NCBI GenBank assembly: GCA_024364735.1
Contig: JAGFNQ010004029.1
Location: 129,792-193,791 of the forward strand
DNA: 64,000 bases
Origin: Boesenbergia rotunda
Taxonomy: Eukaryota > Streptophyta > Magnoliopsida > Zingiberales > Zingiberaceae
Direction: 5' to 3'
Made by a program: the position numbers and the translations under genes. How positions within the stretch are numbered: the first letter of the stretch is position 1; each line of letters begins with the position of its first letter. The notes below the pieces were generated by a model, which made no database searches, was not told where the DNA came from, and saw nothing but the letters and a program-made list of their open reading frames with translations. Positions 23,155 to 34,147 of this stretch are shown here, in pieces.

Positions 23155-23992
23155 AATATCATAAATATTAAAATTTCTAAAAAATCAAAAAGATATTTGG
23201 ATTCTCCGAAAAACTTAAATGATGATTTTTGGGCCGAAACTTGGTGGTTATTGGTTTTTGATAATAAATGATATTTTGCGCTCGTAAGCATAAATAGAGT
23301 TTAATTATAAATCCCAAGTTAAAAGTCATGACTAGTTAAAAATTGGATAAATTATATTAGTCATGCATCGGGCATTAAAAACAAGCGAAAGGAAATGACA
23401 AAACATTTAGGGGATTACTTCAATGATGCACATGCTATCGTATATAGATTTGCTAAATATTGGTAGTGCAATCGCAACTTGTAATTATTAATATTCTATA
23501 TCATATTTATTATCTGTATTTATCATAATATTTTTTATCTATTAATTAGATAATTTATATAAATAAACCTAATAGTCAATCGAACAATTTATATATTTTT
23601 TTCTTTACTTTCATCCAAGGGCGGAGCCACGTTTAAGTTTACCCGGGCTACAACCCGGGGTCCATTTAATTAAATCCCTTATTATCTCTATTTTAAAATA
23701 AGCCTGGGCCATTAATTTTGATATTTAGCCCGGTACAGACTTAATACTTAGCCCGTAGCCTGCATATAGGAAAAAGAGATAATTTTTACTATCCCTAAAT
23801 TTCGCATCCACTGTCTCTCTTGCCCGACGAAACCTGGATTCCTGCCGGCTGCCGTCCTGGACGCCAATTCACCAAACATCAAGCCTCTGTGGCGGTTCTC
23901 CGTCCTTTGCGGCTCATCGTACTCGGATTCTCCGTCCTTTGCGGCTTCCTCTGACTTGGCGACTGGTAATCTCTCATTCTGATTATGATTCC

Positions 23993-25087
23993 TGATCCGG
24001 GCCAGCTTGCGTGTGACCTGGCCCGGCAGCATGGCGCTCAGGCAGAAGGAAGGTGGAAGGTGGCTAGTGATCTGGACGATCCCGCTAAATAAGAGGCCCG
24101 CAGGCTCCGGCCCGTGGGGCTTCCGTGTCAGGATCCACATAGTCTTGTAGTGGCTTTCTCCTAAGTCGAATGGTCTAAAGCACGTCTAGGCTCGGCTCCC
24201 CGTTGACGCGTGGCGACTCATATTCCGGGGACACCCCCGAGCCTAGGGAGACGTCATTCAGTGCCCCAGTTGGCACCCTCATAGGCCCTCAGCCGACCCC
24301 GTTACTCAGTGCCCCAGTCGGCACCCTCATAGGCCCTCAGCCGGCCTCGTCATTCAGTGCCTCAGTCGGCACCCTCATAGGCCCTCAGCCGGCTTCGTCA
24401 TTTAGTGCCCCAGTCGGCACCCTCATAGGCCCTCAGCCGACCTCGTCATTCAGTGCCCCAGTCGGCACCCTCGTAGGCCCTCAGCCGGCCTCGTCGCTCA
24501 GTGCCCCAGTCGGCACAACCACTCCCTGACACTGAACTACCAGAAGTTGTACGGGGTCGGCGCAGGACCTTGGTCATACTGGTTCTCAGTGGCGGATATC
24601 TCGCCGAGGTATTGATCCGCCTGTCACACCTTGTCCCCCGTACCCCGACCACATGCTTTGGTGGCAGGTCGAGCGGCGTCCCACGGCGCCAACCCTTAAG
24701 TTGACAGTGCCCCTTTCCTTAATACAGTATGTGCCACTTTACCCTGCCATCCCTGGGCACGCATTGCCCTGCCCTCTCTATGCGACGGCAAGTGACAGGC
24801 GGGGCAGAACCTGTCAGCTTTCCCGGCTACATATACCTCTCACTCCGCATTTCCCCAGGTACGCGCGATAGTGCAATTTTCATACTGTTCTATTGCCTTC
24901 CATCGCCACCGTCGTGTGCTGACTTGACCGTTGGAGTGCCTGGCCGGGGACTTTTCCCGGCGGGTTCTAACGGTCTTTGCCTCGCAGGTTAGAGGCGACC
25001 CAGCTCGTCACGCCACCTCAGCGACCTCACCCTTCCCAGAGACCCACTCAGCTATAAGGGCGTCCAACTCACTTCGCGACAGGATCA
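23993..25087 (+). repeat. 5' LTR of the Tat element with a 48-base minisatellite
   Basis: It matches 43751-44846. Between about 24246 and 24520 a 48-base unit (CAGTGCCCCAGTCGGCACCC plus CTCATAGGCCCTCAGCCGGC and a variable tail) repeats about 5.5 times. A CTATAAGGG box near 25052-25060 is a candidate LTR TATA. The LTR end ATCA is followed by the primer-binding region. Confidence 0.9.
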
Positions 25088-25090
25088 AAT

Positions 25091-25104
25091 TTGGCGCTAG
25101 AAGG
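25091..25104 (+). other. probable primer-binding site of the Tat element
   Basis: TTGGCGCTAGAAGG lies three bases after the 5' LTR. TTGGCGC-type sites are usual for plant gypsy elements. The tRNA was not identified. Confidence 0.55.
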
Positions 25105-25135
25105 AGGGACACCAGCAGCCTGATCGGAAGTAGAG

Positions 25136-26610
25136 ATGGCTGATCCTTATGAGCTGAACGTGGACGTCTCTCGTGAGGAGTACGAGGTACTCATGGCTAC
25201 ACGAGCTCAGCAGAGGGCTTCCCAAAGGCTCTCCCAAGCTGCCAGCCAGGGGCATCGGGGCTCCGAGCCAGCTGCGCGTCACATCTCGGGAGGACAAGGT
25301 AGGACCGCTACGCCTGAGGGGGGCCCCGCACCTCCCCCAGTGGTTGTCCCCCAGGAGCACGTCGGTGAGGCCCATTCGGTATCATTCGCGGCCTCAGTCT
25401 CCAACCCGGTGCGCGGGAGGCGACCGGATAAGGGAAAGGCTCGGCGGACCCTGCAGTGGCTATGCCGGTACGTAGCCCTTTTGCTCCCTGGATCTTGGAG
25501 GATCCTGTGCCTCATCATCTTCGTTTCTTCACCGTCCCTGACTACGTGGGGACCACGGATCCGGAAGAGCACTTGATGAAGTTCGAGAGTGCCGCCATGC
25601 TTCAGCAATATCCGGAAGGTGTCAAGTGTAGAGCCTTCCTAACCACGCTCTCTGGCGCGGCCCAAACATGGTTCGACCGACTCCCCGACGGGTCTGTCAC
25701 AAGTTTCGAAAAGTTCAAGAGGGTGTTCCTGCAGCATTTCGCCAGCAGCCGGAGGCATCATAAGACAAGTCTCAACCTGTTCGCCCTAAAGCAAGGGCCG
25801 AAAGAAACCCTTAAATCTTACATCCGAAGATTCAACGAGCTGGCAATGGATGTGCCTACGACCACTCAGGAGGTTATGGTCAGCGCATTCTCCCAGGGAC
25901 TGCAGGAGGGAGAGTTTTTTCGCTCCCTGATCAGGAAGCCTCCGAAAGACTTTGACAGCCTTCTGGGCAAGGCTGACAAGTATATTAACGTCGAAAAAGC
26001 GCAAGCGGCTCGGCGCAAAGAGTCTGTGGCCGCGGCGCCTCCTCCTCCTGTCCCTGGTGTCAGACCTTCAGGAGGACCCATTCGTAGCCCACGGGGCCCT
26101 GCCGAGCACGTAGGCATGGAGAGACGACATGTGCAGCAGGTGGCCCAGGGATGCTTCCCTGCCCGATGGCGGCCCTATTGCAGCTTTCATCAGAGTCACG
26201 AGCACGCCACCGAAGAATGTCGACAAGCCAGCCGAGGTCGGGCTCAGGCCCCCAGAGGACGAGGACGGCACACACCTCCTGGACAGGGGGTAGGCCGGGG
26301 TGGCCAGAACGCCGACCCGATGGCTGAGGAACTACGAGAAAACCATCCGGCTGCTCGAAATCTATTCCCTCAAGGGAACCGAGCGGTGGAAGAGGAGACA
26401 GAGGAAGAGCGGGCCAACCAACAGAATGTCGTTCGGGGCGGTGTGCGTGTAATCTCGGGTGGCCCGACAGGAGGGGACTCCCACCGGGCCTGGAAAGCCC
26501 AAGTGCGCCGACTGGAGATCCATCAAGTCGGCACTAGTTTGGCCCAGGCAGAGAGGCCGCAAATCAGCCGGGCCCCAAGATTTACAGGGGCTGGAAGTCC
26601 CCCACGATGA
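25136..26610 (+). pseudogene. Tat gag, frameshifted
   Basis: The reading starts MADPYELNVDVSREEYEVLM at 25136, passes a low-complexity segment, and shifts frame near 25440-25455. It then runs from 25456 to 26610. The second part holds the retrotransposon gag (capsid) domain with APWILEDPVPHHLRFF, FLTTLSGAAQTWFDRLPDGS, FKRVFLQHFASSRRHHKTSL, LKQGPKETLKSYIRRFNELA and DKYINVEKAQAARR. A nucleocapsid-like finger CSFHQSHEHATEEC follows. Gag forms the virus-like particle around the element RNA. The single-base shift breaks this copy. Confidence 0.85.
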
Positions 26611-26877
26611 TGCGCTGGTCATCACCGCCATCATCGCCAATTATCAAGTCCACCGCACCATCGTGGACACAGGCAGCTCGGTTAACATACTCTACAAGAG
26701 AGCATTTGACCAACTCCAGATTGAAAAGTCTTAGCTAGAGCTAGTGGCAACCCCGTTGTTCGGTTTCACGGGGAATCCGGTACATCCCATCGGCCAAATT
26801 CGGTTGGCCATCTCCCTGGGTGAGGAGCCATTGAAGAGGACTCGGTGGTCCACTTTTCTGGTGGTGGACACCCCTTC
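26540..26877 (+). pseudogene. Tat aspartic protease, first part, cut by a nested insertion
   Basis: It contains the active-site motif IVDTGSSVNILY and a stop at about 26732 inside QIEKS*LEL, and continues to FLVVDTPS at 26877. There the gag-only element has inserted. The frame resumes in register at 34148 with YNVILGRPALNEFRVVASTF, so the insertion site lies inside the protease to reverse transcriptase part of the reading frame. Confidence 0.8.
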
Positions 26878-28227
26878 TGTAGGATCGATGCACGTGAGAG
26901 GGGGGGTGAATCACGTGACTTTTAAAAAATTAAATCAGAGTGCTTTTAAAAAGCGTGCACAGCGGAAATGAAAGAGACGAAAAACAAACACACAAACACG
27001 AACGATTTTTACTTCGTTCGGAGCCTTCGGCGACTCCTACTCGAAGGCCCAGGTCCCTCGGACCTTTCCGTTGGGCAATCTACTAAAACTCTCTATCGGT
27101 CAACCCCGATAGAGTAGGCGAGTACAAATGAATTGAAAGTGTGACAACCCCACACTTTCAAGTAATTAAGTGCAATAAAGTATTAAAAGAAATTCTTCTT
27201 TTTACCGACGTCCGGAGTAGGTCGACTCTTTCGGGGCAGCGGGACGTCGTCGGCTCGAAGTGTAGCGTTTCCGGAGCAAGGCGCGAGCGTAGAAGAATTT
27301 GAAAGCTTTGGAAGAAGTGTTGTTCTTTGAAGAGGGTCGAGGCCCTCTTTATATAGGGCAGGGGGCGCCCGACATGCTCGGGGCGCCCCCCACGTGGCTG
27401 TGGATCCGGCGATGCTCCGGTCAGAGCTAATCTCGTCTACTTCGGGATTGCTTTTGACTGGGGCGCCCGACGCGCGCGGGGCGCCCGATTGACCGGTCAA
27501 AATCCCATCTTCTGGCTTCGCGAGGGCGAGCTTCGGCAGCTGGCAGTGAGGTGGCACAGGGGGCGCCCGATTCAAGCGGGGCGCCCCGAATAGCGCTGCT
27601 GTCGGGGCGTTTACCTCTCCGCGGACTTGGGTTGACTCTGGGGCGCCCGACACACCCGGGGCGCCCTGCTCAGCTACGGCCTCACTCCTTTGAGGCTCTC
27701 TGAGCTGCAGAAACACAGTCCTTCGGTCCTGCATCCAGGGTTAGTCCAAAACAAGGCTAGTACTAAAATAAGATACAATTCTAAGTTAATTAGATCCTGT
27801 CTCCCAGACCAGGATCTAACCAGGACTCAACTTAGATCACCTAAATGGGTCTAAGTTGGACCGCGCCTAAAGTCCAAGATTGGACTCGTCCTCACTGGGT
27901 CGCTCCTCCAGTGACTTACCTTACTTACCCTATTGTGCAGCTCTACTTGACTTCTTGACCCTACCAGGACTTCCTGCCAAGGCTCAACCACCTTGGTCTT
28001 CCTGCCAAGTCTCAACCAACTTGGTCTTCAGCCAGTTGTCAGGTCCCGCGGACCCAACTGGACTTCCCGCCAGGACTCAACCATCCTGGACTTCAGCCTG
28101 GTGTCTGATCCTAAGTCTTTCAACCCTGCACACTTGGTAAAGAGGTTAAACACACACAACCCTAACTTTAACCACTTTGTCATACATCAAAACCCGAGTT
28201 TGACCGTTAGTGCAAACTGCACCAACA
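26878..28227 (-). repeat. LTR (3' in element orientation) of the gag-only element
   Basis: It matches 32798-34147 except at 27046, 27852 and 28107. On the minus strand it carries a TATATAAA promoter box near 27346-27354, and directly upstream four GC-rich palindromes of type GGGGCGCCCGA..CGGGGCGCCCC at 27361-27390, 27460-27488, 27560-27590 and 27640-27666. Confidence 0.95.
27346..27354 (-). promoter_or_regulatory. LTR TATA box of the gag-only element
   Basis: The minus strand reads CCCTATATAAAGAGG. The same box is in the other LTR near 33266-33274, which is the one that drives the element. The palindrome array lies immediately upstream. Confidence 0.65.
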
Positions 28228-28241
28228 ATCTCCCCCTTTTT
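28228..28241 (-). other. polypurine tract of the gag-only element
   Basis: The minus strand reads AAAAAGGGGGAGAT and abuts the LTR start TGTTGG, the expected plus-strand priming site. Confidence 0.75.
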
Positions 28242-31191
28242 GATGTATTGACAACTCAGGTTAAAGTTAGAGAAAAACTAGCAGATACATGCAAGTAAAT
28301 AAATAAAAAAAATAAGCATGAAAGTACATGGTGCAAAATTAAGTAGCAAGTACATGGTGCAAAATTAAGTAGCAAATAGAATTTTCTAAGCTTTAACCCT
28401 ACTCTCCCCCTTTGTCATTCATCAAAAAAACATACGTATATTAATTTACGGAGAGTAGAATCCAAAGCTAAGTGATAGGGAAAACTAGACTTAGGCAAAA
28501 TAGATTAAGTAAGATAAAATAGCCTAAAAAAAAGGAACTCCCCCTAAATCAATGAACTTAGCTTTCATTAACTTAGCTTTCAAAACAAATAGTTTTCAAC
28601 AATATTATTTTTGAAATGAATTAGAAATATTTTCAAAGTTAAGCTTGACAATTTTTTTTTTTAAAAGAAAATATATAAAAATTTCCCAAATACATATTTT
28701 TCAAAGCCAAAAGAAACTTTGCTACTGAGCTTTAACTTAGAAGAAGGAAGATATTCTAAGAATAAGCTTTAAAAGTTTCAAGGCCATTATGCAATTTTTA
28801 AAACTAATTTTTCTAGAATATGCCTTAGATTCTTTTGAAAATAGTTATACTTTAAAAGTAATATCATAGACTTAATCAAACTATTCTTAAAATTAATTTT
28901 TCAAGTTAGTTTGAACTCCCCCTTAACTTGACAAGCCCTTAGAATTCCTTGTCAATTTCAAGGTAAACATTCTATTATGTCCTAGGGATATCCAAACTAC
29001 AAATAAAAATATTTCAAAAGAATCATTTTTGGAAGTAAATCAATCAAAATATTTTGATACTTTCTAGTATAAGAACAAGCTAATAGTTTATCAAAGAAAA
29101 TTAGTAAAATTTGAAAAAGGAGATTTGCAAGACCCAAAAATACGGATTTTTCAATGCTAAATAGGAATTGCAAGGAACTATTTATAAGCATAATCCTAAT
29201 ATTTTTCAAACAAAACAGTAAAAATAAGACATGTATGGCATCTCTTAAAATAGGTTTAGATATAGGGCATTTTTATTTTTAATCACATATTTTAATAAAA
29301 TAGTTTAAAAGTATTTGAAGAGAGATTTTCAAGAGGATTGTTTAACATTTTGAAACAAAATTTGATATAGTAATAAAGTTATTATTATTATTTTTAAATG
29401 ATAATAAGAATATCTTTGAAAGCACAAAAAAATTGAAAATAAGTTTTGAAAAGAATATAATTGAAAGAATAAAAAAGACTTTAAAGCAAAAGGTATTTTT
29501 AAAACAGTTATTTTCAAATATGTTATAAGGAATTTGCCAAAAAGATGTATAGAAATATTTTCCCTCCCCCTCAACTCGATATTCTCCATAAGTCCTTAGG
29601 GGTAAGTTCGTAAAAGAACAAGCAGAAAGAGAAAAGGAAACAAAAGAGTTTTTTTTTTGTTAAGTTGGTTTAAGGATTAGGTGTAGGCTTAATTAAGCCT
29701 TTAGTGTGGGTTTGCTTTTAGGTTTGGTTTAATTAGGTTTGGATTCATTAGATTTAAGTTTGGTTTAATTAAAGTTTAATTAGGTTAATTATATTTAAGT
29801 TTGGTTTAATTAAAGTTTTTAGTTAAGTTGGTTAAGGTTGGTTGGGTTGATAAATTTTAATTAAACATTAAAAATTAAGTTAAAGTTTTAAAATTTAATT
29901 ATGATTTTAATTGAAGTAATATTTAAAGTTTAATTTTAATTACGATTAAGAATTAAAGTATAATTTTAATTAGGATTAAGAATTAAAGTTTAATTTTAAT
30001 TAGGATTCAATTTTGGTAAAATTAAATTAAGATTTAATTAAGAGTTAAAGTTTGATTTTAATTAAGATTAAGATTAAAGTTTAAATAATTAAGATTTTTA
30101 ATTAAACTTAAGGTTAAGATTTAATTAATTAAGAATTTTAATTAAGATTAAGGTTAAAATTATTAAGAATTTCAATTAAGATTAAGGTAAAATTTTAATT
30201 ACAAGCTTTAGTTATTTGGGGATTAAAGTTAGAGGTATTTAAATGAAGTTTTAATAAAGGGTTGAGGTTCAATTAGGTAAAATTTTAGGGGTTAAAATTT
30301 AATTTGGTCGAATTTTAAATAAATTAAAGTTAGTTAAGATTTAATTAAAGATTCAAGGTTAATTCATTGGAGTTTGAATAAAGATTGAAATTCTAATTAA
30401 TTAAGGATTAAAGTTGATTAAGGATTAAAGTTTATTAAGGATTCAAGTTTAATTAATTAAGAATTAAAATTTGATTATGTAAAGAGTTAGATTTTTAATT
30501 ATATAAAATTTAATTAACGTTAAATTTTAATTTAATTAAAGTTAATTTAAGTAAAGTTTGATTATGCAAATTTTAGTTAAAGTTAAAGTAGAATTTAATT
30601 AATGTTAATTTTTAATTTATGTTGAAATTTAATTAGATGAATTTTTAATTAAGGATTTAATTAGGTGAAAAATTAAGATTTAGATTAAATTAAAATATGA
30701 TTTAATTAAGAATTTTAAAGTTTAATTTTAACATTTAAATAAGATTCAAATTTATAGATACGATTAAAATTTTAATTAATATTTAATTTGGTGAAAAGAA
30801 AGTAAAATTTTATCGGTTAAAATTTAATTAAGTAACGGTTAGGTTAAAATACCCAAGTTTCAAATTTTATTGTCTCTAATCATCTCACTCAGTCTAATAT
30901 TGACATTCAAAGGGATCCTATAGTTTGTGTGAGATGAGCTTGAATTTGATTTATAAAAGTTAATCTGACTTTTTGTTAGATTCAGGTTTTACAAGAAGTA
31001 GTTTAAAAGTATACTTCGATAAATAGCTTCCAGGCGGGAGGCGAGGCACAAGGGCCTTCTTTGGCCGAAGCCTTATTGGAACAACAACCCTTTTCTAGGC
31101 AAAGCCGCTTAAAGAAGTTGGACTTTTATCTTACTCAGTGAAAACCTTGGTACTAAATAGTACAAGATTCAAATTAACTTTAAAGCTAATC
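28242..31191. other. non-coding AT-rich interior of the gag-only element
   Basis: No coding similarity is seen. Between about 29650 and 30850 the sequence is a degenerate array of TTTAATTAAGATTAAAGTT-like words, an extremely AT-rich stretch of about 1.2 kb. A 29-base word AAGTACATGGTGCAAAATTA.. is duplicated near 28323-28376. The missing pol region was probably replaced by this DNA. Confidence 0.7.
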
Positions 31192-32508
31192 CTAAGTGCC
31201 CACCTGGGCAGAGGCTGATTTTAAGGTGCCAACTAATTTGGAGCCTCCCCCTAAATTGTAGACTGGGTGTTTAGGGTCAATGTAATGGATGTCCCTTTTT
31301 GGGACATAAAATTGATTCTGACCTACTTGCTTTGTTAGATAAGCTTTCGGAACCCACGCTTTTCGTTGATTTTTGCGGGGGTGGATAAAGGAGATAAAAG
31401 ATCTTTGGTTCGATCTTGATTTATATCCTATCCCAGATTTGTTGTACATGCCCTTTTGTGATCCAAGAATAAGGTCAAGGTTCTTGGATCGGGTTGTGAA
31501 AGTTGCTAGTAGATCCTTAAGTTTTAGTACTTCACCCTTTAGGGTTAAGTTTTCAGTTTCAAGCTCAATTAATTTTTGATTTTGAGTTTGTTTAGTTAAT
31601 ATTCTGGTATTAATTAATTGCTCCTTAAGGTCTTGATTTTCCTTAAGAAGCTGGTCATTTCTAGATTCAGATTCAATCAATTTTTTATTTAAAACAGAAA
31701 TAATTTTAAAGAATTTTTCATTTACTGAATCTAAATATACCTTAGTCGAGTCGTCCGAAAAGAGTCCGATCTCTTGACTCGACTCGTATTCGGAATCCTC
31801 GTCTTGCTCCGAGTCCGATTCTGGTCCGGTTGCCATCAGTGCGAGGTAGCTTGCATTCTTCGGTTGTTCATCGTCGGAATCGTCCGAGCTTTCATCCCAC
31901 GTGGCTTGAAGAGCCTTCTTCTTTTTGTTCTTAGTGGGTTGGTCCTCTTTCTTGTAAGGGCATTCATGTTTGAAGTGCCCTTTTCTGTTACAGCCGAAGC
32001 AGATCATTTTGCTTTTACCTTCAGTGCTGTAGGGCTTCATCACCTTTTGAATATCCTTCTTTGAAAGTTTGTTTTTCCTTCTGGTGAACATTTTTCTTAC
32101 CAAGTTCACCAGTTGTTCTTCTTCATCAGAGCCTGACTCATCTTCAGGTTCTTCTTGGACTTTTCTTTTTGATTTGGCTTCCTTTGGTGAACCTGCAAAT
32201 AAAGCTAGCCCTTTCTCGGCCTTGGCGTTAGTCTGTTCGTGCAGTTCATTCAGCCGAGTCCATAGGTCATATGCGTTGTTATACTTCTCCAGTCTGCAGG
32301 AAATTTTATTAGGCAAAACTGTACAAATTAACTTATTTACCTGCTTGTTCAGTTCATCATTTTGAGATTGGTATCTCAGGGCTAGCACGTAGTCGAAGTC
32401 TTGACTGCCCAAGAAGATCTCCATTGATCGCCTCCAATAGTCGAAATCTTCTGGATAGTAGTGTGGGGGCTCGTTGACATTTCGCCCTTGCATCTTATTT
32501 TGCGCCAT
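31192..32508 (-). CDS. Gag-like protein of the gag-only LTR element
   Basis: An intact open frame of 438 residues starts MAQNKMQGRNVNEPP just inside the primer-binding site. Residues 15-120 resemble the UBN2/DUF4219-type Gag of plant Copia elements (YWRRSMEIFLGSQDFDYVLA, then YDLWTRLNELHEQTNAKAEK). A nucleocapsid CCHC knuckle CFGCNRKGHFKHEC lies near residues 168-181. Acidic Ser/Asp/Glu-rich segments follow, then a long heptad coiled coil near 255-350 (including LLKENQDLKEQL and LTLKGEVLKLKDLL). The expected role is to bind and package the element RNA. The frame has no stops, in contrast to the decayed host element, consistent with recent insertion. Whether it is translated is unknown. Confidence 0.85.
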   Translation of the reverse strand: MAQNKMQGRNVNEPPHYYPEDFDYWRRSMEIFLGSQDFDYVLALRYQSQNDELNKQVNKLICTVLPNKISCRLEKYNNAYDLWTRLNELHEQTNAKAEKGLALFAGSPKEAKSKRKVQEEPEDESGSDEEEQLVNLVRKMFTRRKNKLSKKDIQKVMKPYSTEGKSKMICFGCNRKGHFKHECPYKKEDQPTKNKKKKALQATWDESSDDSDDEQPKNASYLALMATGPESDSEQDEDSEYESSQEIGLFSDDSTKVYLDSVNEKFFKIISVLNKKLIESESRNDQLLKENQDLKEQLINTRILTKQTQNQKLIELETENLTLKGEVLKLKDLLATFTTRSKNLDLILGSQKGMYNKSGIGYKSRSNQRSFISFIHPRKNQRKAWVPKAYLTKQVGQNQFYVPKRDIHYIDPKHPVYNLGGGSKLVGTLKSASAQVGT

Positions 32509-32782
32509 TTAGAAATCTTGCACACAAAAAATAGACCAAACAAAGTCCCAAGACTAGGTCTTGGATTAGTAGTGCCGGCAGATATAAATATATAAAAATA
32601 AAATGACCAACTCGAATGGTGTTGCACCAAATTCGTGTAAAATCGATCGATAAAAAAAACTAATATATAAATATTGATAATAATATCAGATTTAGACTGT
32701 GAGCAAAAAAAAATCACAGACAACGATAAAAACTGGATTTCCCCCGGCTCTTACGGTGGTTGCACCGATAGAGAGCGTACCA

Positions 32783-32795
32783 GGCTCTGATACCA
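32783..32795 (-). other. primer-binding site of the gag-only element
   Basis: The minus strand reads TGGTATCAGAGCC two bases after the LTR end. This is complementary to the 3' end of initiator methionine tRNA, as is usual for plant Copia elements. Confidence 0.85.
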
Positions 32796-32797
32796 CT

Positions 32798-34147
32798 TGT
32801 AGGATCGATGCACGTGAGAGGGGGGGTGAATCACGTGACTTTTAAAAAATTAAATCAGAGTGCTTTTAAAAAGCGTGCACAGCGGAAATGAAAGAGACGA
32901 AAAACAAACACACAAACACGAACGATTTTTACTTCGTTCGGAGCCTTCGGCGACTCCTACTCGAAAGCCCAGGTCCCTCGGACCTTTCCGTTGGGCAATC
33001 TACTAAAACTCTCTATCGGTCAACCCCGATAGAGTAGGCGAGTACAAATGAATTGAAAGTGTGACAACCCCACACTTTCAAGTAATTAAGTGCAATAAAG
33101 TATTAAAAGAAATTCTTCTTTTTACCGACGTCCGGAGTAGGTCGACTCTTTCGGGGCAGCGGGACGTCGTCGGCTCGAAGTGTAGCGTTTCCGGAGCAAG
33201 GCGCGAGCGTAGAAGAATTTGAAAGCTTTGGAAGAAGTGTTGTTCTTTGAAGAGGGTCGAGGCCCTCTTTATATAGGGCAGGGGGCGCCCGACATGCTCG
33301 GGGCGCCCCCCACGTGGCTGTGGATCCGGCGATGCTCCGGTCAGAGCTAATCTCGTCTACTTCGGGATTGCTTTTGACTGGGGCGCCCGACGCGCGCGGG
33401 GCGCCCGATTGACCGGTCAAAATCCCATCTTCTGGCTTCGCGAGGGCGAGCTTCGGCAGCTGGCAGTGAGGTGGCACAGGGGGCGCCCGATTCAAGCGGG
33501 GCGCCCCGAATAGCGCTGCTGTCGGGGCGTTTACCTCTCCGCGGACTTGGGTTGACTCTGGGGCGCCCGACACACCCGGGGCGCCCTGCTCAGCTACGGC
33601 CTCACTCCTTTGAGGCTCTCTGAGCTGCAGAAACACAGTCCTTCGGTCCTGCATCCAGGGTTAGTCCAAAACAAGGCTAGTACTAAAATAAGATACAATT
33701 CTAAGTTAATTAGATCCTGTCTCCCAGACCAGGATCTAACCAGGACTCAACTTAGATCACCTAAATGGGTCAAAGTTGGACCGCGCCTAAAGTCCAAGAT
33801 TGGACTCGTCCTCACTGGGTCGCTCCTCCAGTGACTTACCTTACTTACCCTATTGTGCAGCTCTACTTGACTTCTTGACCCTACCAGGACTTCCTGCCAA
33901 GGCTCAACCACCTTGGTCTTCCTGCCAAGTCTCAACCAACTTGGTCTTCAGCCAGTTGTCAGGTCCCGCGGACCCAACTGGACTTCCCGCCAGGACTCAA
34001 CCATCCTGGACTTCAGCCTGGTGTCTGGTCCTAAGTCTTTCAACCCTGCACACTTGGTAAAGAGGTTAAACACACACAACCCTAACTTTAACCACTTTGT
34101 CATACATCAAAACCCGAGTTTGACCGTTAGTGCAAACTGCACCAACA
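32798..34147 (-). repeat. LTR (5' in element orientation) of the gag-only element
   Basis: It is nearly identical to 26878-28227. The four palindromes recur at 33281-33310, 33380-33408, 33480-33510 and 33560-33586. Confidence 0.95.

Larger units (their letters stand above)
26878..34147 (-). mobile_element. young gag-only (TR-GAG) LTR retrotransposon nested in the Tat element
   Basis: Two 1350-base LTRs (26878-28227 and 32798-34147) differ at three positions by eye and are flanked by the 5-base target duplication CCTTC (26873-26877 and 34148-34152). On the minus strand the LTR runs TGTTGG to CCTACA. The primer-binding site TGGTATCAGAGCC is at 32783-32795 and the purine tract AAAAAGGGGGAGAT at 28228-28241. 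The only coding region is an intact 438-residue Gag (31192-32508). No protease, integrase or reverse transcriptase is found in the 7.27 kb, so movement must depend on enzymes supplied by a relative. An initiator-Met-tRNA-type primer site and the Gag type point to Copia. Confidence 0.93.

Noticed and set aside
24203..24529. Open frame of repeated SAPVGTLIGPQP units as a secreted repeat protein (also 43962-44288), or as a CRISPR array
   Set aside because: It is the LTR minisatellite. There is no signal peptide, and the units are contiguous without unique spacers in a plant genome.
27183..27734. 183-residue minus-strand open frame, identical in both LTRs of the gag-only element (also 33103-33654)
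   Set aside because: It spans the U3 promoter, TATA box and palindromes. Identity between LTRs follows from recent insertion, and low-complexity GAP-rich content gives no coding signal.
32783..32797. tRNA-like sequence GGTATCAGAGCC as a tRNA gene fragment
   Set aside because: It is the primer-binding site adjoining the LTR. No cloverleaf is present.
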